Source: Acanthamoeba castellanii str. Neff (Eukaryota; Discosea; Longamoebia; Acanthamoebidae). From it: DNA of 22,801 nt. A program made the translations under genes and the position numbers. Below, one piece after another: positions 14,558-22,801 of this stretch (position 1 is the first letter of the stretch; each line of letters begins with the position of its first letter). The notes below the pieces were generated by a model. It saw only the letters and a program-made list of their open reading frames with translations. It did not search any database and was not told the DNA's origin. The stretch spans positions 216,947 through 239,747 of the forward strand of contig NW_004457538.1 of the NCBI RefSeq assembly GCF_000313135.1, given 5' to 3'.

Positions 14558-17500
14558 CTAGAGCACATCATCGTCCTGACGCTCATCAGCCGAGATGTTC
14601 ACAGCCTGCATGGACGAAGCAACGGCTCGTCGGCGCCAGACGCCGATGATGACCGCCCCCACAACGACGGCCAGCACCAACACGACAGCCACCGGCACCA
14701 CCACCGCCACCGCGACAATCAGCGCGAGGTTGTCATCGCTTCCACCGTCGTCTCCGCCACGAGCCACCAGCAGGCCAAAATCTGCAGATCACCAGCAACA
14801 CACAAGCCAGCCACCTCAGCCATACAATTCACACCATCACTAGCGGGCTGGTTGAAGGTGCAATTGATTGCGTGCCTGGGTCGTAGAGCAGGGTCGAGTT
14901 GAAGTGCCCGAAGCGCAGCACCAGCTGCGAGGTGGCCGGGTCGACGTCGAAGGACACCTTGGCCGGGCCGAGCACCGCCTGGCCGTCGAGCTCGACTACG
15001 TCCACCAGGCGCAGCGTTGTGGTGACCTCGCCCGCGTGCTGGCCCGACAGCTCGAACGTGGTGATTCCCGCCTGCGGCGTGTCGTTGCGGCGCACGAACG
15101 ACGTGAATGGAGGGCTGATGGTGAAGCGCAGGACCAGCTCGTGGTGGTCGCCTTCGGCCTGCGGTAGCCACGGCCAGACCTGAAGGGCGACCGACATCTT
15201 GGCCAGGTCGGGCGTGATCAGGAGCGGATCGACCGGGCCGGCGGGTGAAGAGGTGTTGGCGTCGATGAAGGAGATGTTGGTGGGCAGGTCGAATAGGAAG
15301 TAGCGCAGTTGGAGTTGGCCGGCGGGCTCGGAGGTGTGGGAGTTGATGTGCAACGGAGCCGTGAAGACGAACGATTGGCTCGCGCCATAGCGGGTGTCGG
15401 CAAACGTAGTCCAGACGCCTATGTTCGAGGGAGACGAATGAGGAAGAAGATGGTTAAATCTGAGAAGAGGATTGGTCGTACCCGCATCAATGATCGCAGT
15501 TTGGCGGACCTCGGCGGCAGGCCCGACTTCGGTGATGGACCCGAGGGTGACGACCACCGCCTCCTCTTTGCGCAGAACTTGCTGGTCTTGGCCACCACTC
15601 TCCACTGTGGGGGAGGCGATTAAAGACGGATTGCATCATCGCCATCAAGAAGAGACTTGGGTACCCTTGGGGACGAGGTTGACGGCGGGCACGCTCTGGT
15701 AGAACTGGAGCGCGAGTGCATTGGCAATTGTGACGTTCGAAGCCGTCTGGATGACCGGGGACGGAGTGGCGGATGGCGTGGGCGAAGGAGACATCGCTGT
15801 GTAGGAACCTGCCCAACCACCAGATATAAAAACGAAGAAGAACTAAAAAGCTGTTGGAGTCGACGCAGCGTTTTACCCGTAATGCTGGCAGCTGTCGATG
15901 GGGTGAGCGTCAATGGGCCAAACCTGCCCCACTTGGGCATCAGCTGGCAGTTGATTCCTGGTGGTGCATGTGAGGCCTCTCTTAGTCCTGCAGGCCCTGT
16001 CGTTGGAGAAAGAAAAGGAGAAAGGGGGGATTAGAGTACCAGCGGACCCAGTCCAGGAAATGTGGGTGTAGGCTTGTTGTATCCACTGTGTGTCACTATC
16101 CGATATGAACACGGCTGTCCACACATGGCACGACACACACAACAGACCAAGGCATGAGTGGTGGGGCCACGCCAAGTGGGAAATAATGGGCATTACCTGC
16201 CCTGGGCACCTGGACCTCGGTGATACGGGTCGAAATGGATGCGTTGGCGCGCTGCTGCCAAGTGGCGCCGGAATTCAGGTACACCGCTGCACCACCGTAG
16301 TGTGAGGGTGAGCGACGCCAAACAGGAGCGACAATCACACGACAGAGACAATGAGATAGAGAGAGAGAGAGAGAAGGGGAGAGTCAGGGCACCGGCGTAG
16401 CAGCCACAACTGACATTAGCAAACCCGGTCTGGTCCCACAGCACAGCACTGTTCAGAAAGACCCCTGCACATAGAAATGGCATGGTGGAGGGGGAATGTT
16501 AGACCTTGCAAGCGAGAACAGACTAGACTTGTGGGGAGGAATGTTGAGTACCAATAGCCCCAACAGCCTCAGATGTGAATCTTAGAGCTCCTGCTTGGTA
16601 CCACGAGGCATTGGGTTGGTCCATAGTCACGCCTGCAGTACACCACCATACGCCACCAAGGTTTTCGGAGGTCAGCACTACAAAAATGATACCTAGAAAT
16701 ATCAAGTGGTGGCACCCGTAGAGGCGTTGACGATATCCACGTCAGCGTTTTGGTGCCATCTGGCGTCAGCTGCGGCAGTGATCGTAGGTTGGGACCCTCC
16801 ACCAGGCGGTGCCTCACTTACCAGCGCCTCGACCGAGCTCTCCTGCCGCCACGTTGCGCCTTGGGCTAGCCGCACCCCTGGAAGTGTTGCATAAAGGGTG
16901 GGTGAGTGGGTAAGTCCGAAGAACGAAGGGTGAGGGGGGGGGGTACCTATATAGGAAGCGGGAATGCGAAGATAGAGTGGGGCCGCCTGGATGAGCTCAC
17001 CACCACTCCCCACGGTCAAGCCGGCTGCAGAAAGATGAAGGCCAGAAAAGGAAAAAAACAGTAGTTAGTTAGGCCAATGCCAATGGGGTAGAGCAACAGC
17101 GGCACACGTGATGGGCACCGTTGAGCAGGGTGAGTGAGGCCCCGCTGATCGTGGTGGTGACGTTGGTGGTGAGCCAGAAAGAGGAGAAGGTGGTGCTCAC
17201 GGTCACGCTCCCGTTCAGTCTGAGAAACAAGAGGAAGAAGAATGAGAGGTGTATCTGTGGGGTTAACAAAAGAGGTTGGGTGGGGGTATGGGCTATACAC
17301 GAAGTTGAGCCCCTCTGTGGCGACCATCATCGGGGGCCAGCTGTAGTTGCCGCCCGCCACCCTGATGGTGTCTCCCGGGCCAGCGACGGTCAAAGCGGAG
17401 TTGGGTGTCGTGTGCGTGCAGGTCGCGCACACATCGATATCTTGATGGTGGTAGAAGAGGAAAGAGTGAAGAAAAAGGGGTATAACATGTGAGCCGAGTG

Positions 17501-17663
17501 ATCGACACTCACCAAGAGGGAGGAGATATGCCCTCCGTCACAATATCATTAGATCACTAAGAAAAAACCAACCTGTACTCAGGGCCAGAGGGACCGAGCA
17601 GAGTACTGCAACCAAAGCCAAGAGCAGGGCCGCCACAGTCAAGTGCCTCCGTCTGGCAGGCAT
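14558..17663 (-). CDS. Type I membrane protein with beta-helix-like repeat ectodomain
   Basis: About 681 residues. Exons in coding order: 17663-17573, 17440-17299, 17219-17119, 17024-16947, 16877-16716, 16632-16552, 16464-16393, 16286-16197, 16114-16040, 15996-15877, 15808-15665, 15604-15482, 15418-~14833, ~14738-14558. Residues 1-30 are a signal peptide (basic start, then AALLLALVAVLCSVPLALS). Next comes GPGDTIRVAGGNYS, typical of the first rung of parallel beta-helix proteins, with several N-glycosylation sites (NGSVT, NVTTT). Repeats of the type GVxLxxxAxWxQ follow, then a Pro/Ser linker, a ~195-residue beta-rich domain (VWTTFADTRYG, LRYFLFDLPTNISFI), one membrane helix (NLALIVAVAVVVPVAVVLVL) and a short tail starting WRRRAV. 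Probably a surface protein. No enzyme residues or known family recognised. The junction before the membrane helix is uncertain. Confidence 0.8.
16040..17024 (-). repeat. Mini-exon repeat array (one repeat per phase-1 exon)
   Basis: Six consecutive exons of 78, 162, 81, 72, 90 and 75 nt, all multiples of three and all bounded by phase-1 introns. The last five each carry the pattern [GA]-V-x-[LMI]-x(3)-A-x-W-x-Q or a close variant (RLAQGATWRQ, TMDQPNASWYQ, FLNSAVLWDQ, YLNSGATWQQ, FISDSDTQWIQ); the first (78 nt) is more divergent. The 162-nt exon appears to hold two repeats, the second reading ADARWHQNADVDIV. Confidence 0.78.
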
Positions 17664-18013
17664 GATGATGATCGTTTGCGTCGTAGTTGTGGGTGGCAGG
17701 AGTTAAACAAAAGAAGGGACACAACGGCTGGGAGAAGCCTCGGCCACCGCTTGGTAGAATTGTGCTCCGAGAAAAGGCTGGGAGGGGGGGTTCTGGCTAG
17801 CTGGAAAGGCCGACCTGGAAACGACTATGTGGAAAAAATTCAGGTGCAACTCTTGTGCCCAGACGCTTCCTGTCTTGTCGCACCGGGCGCAAATTCGCCC
17901 TACTATTGGCCAACCACCCCGAAGCCGCGGAGTTCTAACGCCAATAATTAAGAATAAATAACTATTTATAATAAGACGCGAAGTCTCTGCTGGTCGGTCG
18001 CCCGTTCGTTGGG
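17664..18013. promoter_or_regulatory. Spacer upstream of the membrane-protein gene
   Basis: 350 bp between the start of the membrane-protein gene and the stop of the long coiled-coil gene, both on the minus strand. 17940-17975 is AT-rich (AATAATTAAGAATAAATAAC) and could hold the coiled-coil gene's polyadenylation region. The remaining GC-rich part near 17664-17900 is the likely promoter. No firm motif is seen. Confidence 0.4.
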
Positions 18014-19375
18014 TTAGACTTCGAAGACGAGAGTGTTGGAGTTCTTCCACGCGCTCATGAGGCTCTTCAGTGCCGACACCTGGTTGATAGTGGCCGCCAG
18101 GCCCTTCTTGAGCGAAGCCACGCTCAAGATTTCGAGTGACTCTTGAATCGACACCTAGCGTTTGCGTGCAAACAACGCCATGTCGTGAGCCACACCACCA
18201 ATCATCGTCATCGTCATCAATTTCCATCCCTTGTGCGCGTTGCGCGTGTTGCAAGCGTGGCGTAGTACCTTGAGGCCCTGAGCAGCGCTGCTTAGCTGTG
18301 ATGACTCGTCTCGGGCCGAGGAGGACTTGACGGCGGCGATGATCTTGAGCTGAATGGCGCGATCGGGCAGGATGTTGGAGTACTCGAGCATCTCCTTCTT
18401 GAACTTGGGGTCCTCCGTCTTGGCGGCCACCTGCTTCAGCAGCCGCGCGAATCGCTTCACCTTCTCCAAGATGCGACCGGCCAGTGTCACCGAATCCGAC
18501 GGCTGGCCACCACTCATCGACAGTTGGCCTGCGACCAGCAGAAACCTCCATGAGCAGCCGTGCGTGCGTGTCGTGTGCCATGTCGTGTGCCATGTCGTGT
18601 GTGTCATGTGTGTCGTGTTAAGCGTACCCGTGGCTGGGGCGAGGGTGAAGGCATATTCGATTTCCTGGATGGCCTCCTGGGCTGCAGCCATGACGGTGAC
18701 GTTGTCGGCATTGGCATCGTCCGCAGCCGCGCTCTTGTCGCCCACACCGGCGCCGGTGGCGTTGGCCATGGCCTCGACGGCCCTCTCCAGCTCGGTCTTG
18801 GCCGTGGCGCCCTCCACCGTGGTGTGGATCACCACCCGCTGGATGGCCTGGCCCAGCTCTCGCTGCTTCTGCATCAGCGCCTGCTGCATCTGCAGGTTGC
18901 TCGGGTCGTTGGAGGTCGCCTCCACGCAATTGATCACCTCCTGGCTGCACTCCTTGAGCCTGTGTGCGTTGAAAGTGAACGGCGAGTGACGGCGTGGCGT
19001 GCGTGAGCCATGTGAGTGCCGTTTCTTGTGGCGATGAAGCGACAGTGAGAAAAAGAAGAAAGGGTGGCGCACTGGCGGATCGAATTGGCGGCGTTGGCCT
19101 TCTTATCTACATCCTCGATTCGCTCCACAACATTCTCGGCCTCTCTACGCGTCGGTACCAATCACGCATCAGTGGCCCGTTGCAATAATAATTCCATTGT
19201 AACACAACAAATTAGACTTTGGGGGAACCTCTTACCTGGCAAGCGTGAGGGCCATCTCCACCTGCTCCTTGGCGGCAGCCGTGAAGGCCGCCAGCAGCTC
19301 GCTGTCCTTCGCCCGTCCCGCCTTCTGGTGCTTCTTCTCCAACTCTTTTCTGTTGTGTGTGTCCGGAACGGGTTA

Positions 19376-19419
<44 letters not shown>

Positions 19420-22400
19420 CAACGTTGAGGGGGGAGTAGGAGGTGTACCTCTGGTTCTCCTTCTCCTTCTGCATGCGCTCCTTCTCCTTCTCGAGCTCTT
19501 CCTTGGACTTCATCTCCATCTCCTTCTGCACCCGTTCGAGCTCCTTTCGCTTGTCCTCCTCCTGCTGCTCCATCTCCTGCTTGAGCTTGTCCGCCATGCG
19601 CTGCTGCTCCTCCAGAGCCTGCTGCGCTTCCACTGAACACGACACACACGACACGACATCAAAAGTCAGTACGGCATGTAGCCGCAGACTTCAAGTGCTG
19701 GGTGCACGCGTACCGAGTTCCCGCTGTAGCCGCATGCTGTGGGTTTGCTTGACCCGGCGCTTGGCCTTCTGTCGGTTGAGCAGCTGTTCGAGATGCTCGA
19801 TCTTCTGCTGCAGCTCCTTGATCGTCTCCTCCCGCTTGACGATCTCGCCCAGGAGCTCCTCCTCGCGCATGCGCTTCTTGTCGACCTCCTCGATGAGCGA
19901 GTGCAGCATGTCCTCGAGCCGCTTGATCTGGTTCTCGAGGTTGATCTTCTCCTCCGCGTCTTCTTCGCTGCGCTGCCTGTCGTGGCTCTGCGTCGACAGC
20001 GCCTCCTTGAGCCGCGCCTCCTTGGTCTCCAGCTCCTCGCGCAGACGTGCTTCGGATTCCGTCGCCTTCTCGAGCTCGCCGCTCTTGGTCGCCAGCGCCT
20101 CCTTAAGTTCGCGCAGCGCCGTCTCCGTGTTCTCGACCCGTTGGTTGAGGTCGGCGATGACCTGGTCCTTGGCGTCGAGCTGCGCACGCTTCTCGCACTC
20201 GACCTCCTTGATCTGCGCGCCCAGCTGCTCGATCTCCCTCCGCAGACATTCCTCGCGCGCCTCCCACTCGCCCTCCTTGCCGCGCGCCGCGAGCTGCGCT
20301 GACAGGGACTCGATCTCGCCGGCCAGCCGGGCCTCGTTGGCCTTCCGCGATTCGATTTCGCCGGCCAGGGCCTCGGTCTGCCGCCGCAGCTCCTCCTCGA
20401 GCCTGGCCCACTCGCCCTCCTTGGTAGCGAGGGCCTGGGCGTCGCCGTGGGCAGCCACCTTAACATTGAGCTCGTTCAACTGCGCGTCCTTGGCCTCGAC
20501 CACCTTCTTGAACTCCTCGATGCGCCGCTTCTTGACCTCGAGCGCCCGGCGCATGGCGCCCAGGCGCTCCTCCTTGGCCTTGATCTTGTCGACAAGCGCC
20601 TTATGCTTCGCATTCCACTCCTCGCGGGCCTTGCGTGCCGTCACCTGCAGCCGCTCGTGCTCGGCCTGGAGCGCCTCGTGCGCCTCCCGGTCGCGCTGCC
20701 ACTCTGCGCGCTCGTCCTTCAGCCGGCACACCCGCTCCTTGAGCCGGGTCAGCTTCTCGACCTCCTCGTGCCGTTGTCGCTCCTCGTCCTCGCGCGACAG
20801 GGAGAGGATCATCTCCTCGCCCAGGCTGAGGTTGCGCTGAAGCTTGCGTCGACGCATTTGTGCCACGCGCGACTTGCTGTCGACAGACTCAGCGCCCGAG
20901 AACTTCTGCCGCGGCGAGGTGGGCTCACCAGCGGAAGTCGCCGAAGGCACCGAAGAACGCGGCGAGACGACGATTCGGGTGGTGGTGGTCGACAGCGACG
21001 ATGCGGTGGGCGGCTCATCGTCGACGACGTAGCTCTCGGGCTCGATGTCGACCTCCACGACCACGTCCATGTCGCCGCTGGACGATGGAGACGGGTCCCT
21101 GCTGTCCCTCTTCTCCGCGTCCTTCTGCTGCTGCTGGCCGCCTTTACCCTTTTTTCGCTGTTTCCGCCGCTTTTTGCCTCCCTCGGAAGCGGCGCGAGTC
21201 TGCGCTGACTCCCCTCGGGGCGAGCTGACGCCACTGTCCGCCGCCGCCGCCACCGGTGGCTGGGCTGATTGTTTGTTGTCGACGGGCGTGTCGTTCTGCG
21301 TAGCTGTAGCTGTAGCTGCAGCGGCTGGTGGTGGGTGCTTGCGCTTGACCTCTTCGACGTCGCGCTTCCACTCGTCGATGCTGGCCTGCACGAAGCGCGC
21401 CCACTCCAGCGGCGTGTCAAAGTTCTCCACCTTGCTCTGGGAGTCAGAAAGAAAGCGCGCGCTGACGTTAGCGCAGGGGGAGTGGGCGTGCGCGTGTTGA
21501 ACTGTAAGCCGGCGAGCTGAGTCGCGCACCTGGCCCAGGCTCTCGGCGATCTTCTGCCGAAGCTTTTCGGCGAGGTGCTTCTCCTCTTCGTTCTCTGTTC
21601 GCAGCTTGCTGTCGTCTTCGTTCTGCTTCTGCTTCCCTCCGCGAGGGCTCTTCTTCCGCTTGTTGGCCCTCTTCTTGGCCTTCTTGCTGCTGGCCGCCGC
21701 GGCCGCACCGTTCCCGCCGGCGTCGAGTCGGTCGTTCAGAGTCTTGAGCATCTCGTCCATTTTGGCCTTGTCCTCGCCGTTCATCCCCTCTTCGTCTCCG
21801 CTGTCCTCCTCCTGCTGCTGCATCGCCCGTTCGTCCTTTTCCTTCTCCCGCTCGTCCTCCATTTCAATCAGACGCGCGACGCTGCCTCCGATTTCGGCGA
21901 AAATTGCCTCCTACAGACAGAGAGCGCAATGCACGTGTTAGCGCTCGTTCGTTCGATGGCATGACGTCAGCCTGACGTGTCATGGGGTCGGGCCAGCGCA
22001 CCTTCATCTCCTCCCGGGACTTGGACTTGTCCTGGAGGATCTCGAGGAGTCGCCGCTCGAGCTCCTCCATGAGCGACCACTTGGAACCGGCCATGCCCTT
22101 GCTCAGGGAGTTGAGGGCGTTGATGTCGTACACGATGCCCTTCTCCTCCAGCGTCTGCTTGAGGAACGCGATTGTGTTGCGCGCCTGCTCCAGGAGAGTC
22201 CTAGTACTCACACATACACACAACACACACGCACACGCCATTTCGACACTCAAAGTTTAGAGTTCGTCTACGTCGTACTGAGGCGGTCTCTTTCGGTCGG
22301 TCGATGGCGCGTTACCTGTGCTGCTCAAGCTGGACCTGTCGCTGGTGGTCGAGCTTCGTGAGGTTGTCGATGACGGTCTTGAGCGAGGCGTTCTGGTCGG

Positions 22401-22801
22401 CCAGTCCCTGATAGCCGACGTAAATATGAAGCAGTGAATCAATTACTTGACGAACAGGTGCCCAGCACGACAGCGATTCGGAGGGGCGGGCTGCAGTTCC
22501 AGTACCCGCAGCTGGACGTTTTCGGCCTCGAGCTTGGCGAAGGCGTCCTTGAGCTTGGTGAAGGCTTCCTTGATGGTCTTGAGCTCCTTGTTCTCCTTCT
22601 CCAGCTCCACGATCTGGCCCTCGAGTATTTTACTGCATTTTGTGTGCCACACACCATCCAGCGCCATAGTCAAGCGCTAATTCGTCGAAAGAACGCGCAG
22701 TAGAGGCACAAGAGGGTGGTACGTACCGGTCCTCGGGCGAGAAGCGCTTCTCCTTGAGGAGCATGAGATCGTTGCGGAGCTGTGAGTTTTGCTTCTGCAT
22801 C
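18014..22801 (-). CDS. Long coiled-coil protein with talin/vinculin-like C-terminal helical bundle (5' partial)
   Basis: At least ~1,230 residues; the 5' end lies beyond the window. Exons in coding order: 22801-22727, 22632-22506, 22407-22316, 22200-22002, 21910-21530, 21436-19714, 19632-19449, 19349-19236, 19144-19073, 18959-18628, 18528-18269, 18154-18014. The start is coiled coil (ILEGQIVELEKENKELK), then a Lys/Arg-rich acidic/basic linker (KKAKKRANKRKK, KKRRKQRKKGKGG) and a long coiled coil of several hundred residues. A Gln/Glu/Lys helix (EQQRMADKLKQEMEQQEE) follows. The last ~320 residues are amphipathic helices (AREAENVVERIEDVDKKANA, DRAIQLKIIAAVKSSSA, SQLSSAAQGLKVSIQESLEI), which look like talin/vinculin/I-LWEQ bundles. 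That resemblance is by composition and spacing only. A role linking actin and another structure is inference. Frame continuity across eleven introns is good. Confidence 0.82.
18560..18619. repeat. Imperfect GTGTCGTG-rich repeat in intron
   Basis: Several imperfect copies of a 12-14-bp unit (TGCCATGTCGTG and variants) in the intron between exons 18959-18628 and 18528-18269. On the opposite strand it contains the CGACACAC motif also found in the ETFB intron. Confidence 0.7.
19378..19417. repeat. (CA)20 microsatellite
   Basis: Uninterrupted CA dinucleotide run in the intron 19350-19448 of the long coiled-coil gene, likely length-variable. Confidence 0.95.

Noticed and set aside
19443..20840. 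Long plus-strand open frame (465 codons) rich in Ser/Arg/Cys
   Set aside because: It is the antisense of the GC-rich coiled-coil exon 21436-19714; Glu/Lys-rich helices read backward give Ser/Leu/Arg-rich open frames.
1..22801. tRNA, 5S rRNA and spliceosomal snRNA genes
   Set aside because: I scanned for the B-box GGTTCGANNCC and its complement and for U1, U2, U4, U5 and U6 core motifs by eye and found none. A covariance search would be more sensitive.

Overview
The window looks like nuclear DNA of a GC-rich, intron-dense amoebozoan. Acanthamoeba is the best guess: exons are GC-rich with strong G/C third positions, introns are short GT-AG introns (often GTACG or GTGCG at the donor), intergenic spacers are short, and the gene set is eukaryotic (RhoGAP, ETF beta, eEF1B, TRIM-like, BRCT, coiled-coil/adhesion-type proteins). 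The organism is inferred from these features, not from a database match. I saw no viral, insertion-sequence, CRISPR, rRNA or tRNA feature.

Layout, left to right. (1) 64-2470 (+): 3' part of a RhoGAP protein with a long Pro/Ser-rich tail. (2) 2720-3910 (-) and 4234-5555 (+): two near-identical, head-to-head coiled-coil paralogues sharing one 323-bp spacer. They form a large imperfect inverted repeat and differ by two indels of exactly 28 residues (four heptads) each. (3) 5556-6147: a spacer holding a GC-rich segment with small hairpins. (4) 6148-7506 (+): ETF beta subunit, six exons, with a 9-bp minisatellite in intron 3. (5) 7706-9772 (+): an intronless TRIM-NHL-type protein (RING with one lost zinc ligand, two B-boxes, coiled coil, six NHL blades). 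(6) 9843-12057 (-): nine-exon BRCT-domain protein interrupted by a 21-N assembly gap. (7) 12571-13511 (-): eEF1B guanine-exchange subunit with a short N-terminus. (8) 13799-14516 (+): a weakly supported small multi-exon gene. (9) 14558-17663 (-): a secreted-then-anchored (type I) membrane protein built from many small phase-1 exons, several of them one beta-helix-like repeat each. (10) 18014-22801 (-): 3' part of a very long coiled-coil protein ending in a helical bundle that resembles the talin/vinculin class.

The genes are mostly unrelated neighbours, not a pathway. ETF beta is a mitochondrial electron carrier and eEF1B a translation factor. The RhoGAP and the long coiled-coil/talin-like protein would both fit the actin cytoskeleton. 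The clearest candidates for something undescribed are the head-to-head coiled-coil pair with heptad-quantised length differences and the phase-1 mini-exon surface protein. Exon boundaries below were placed by eye from GT/AG sites and reading-frame continuity and have no transcript support.
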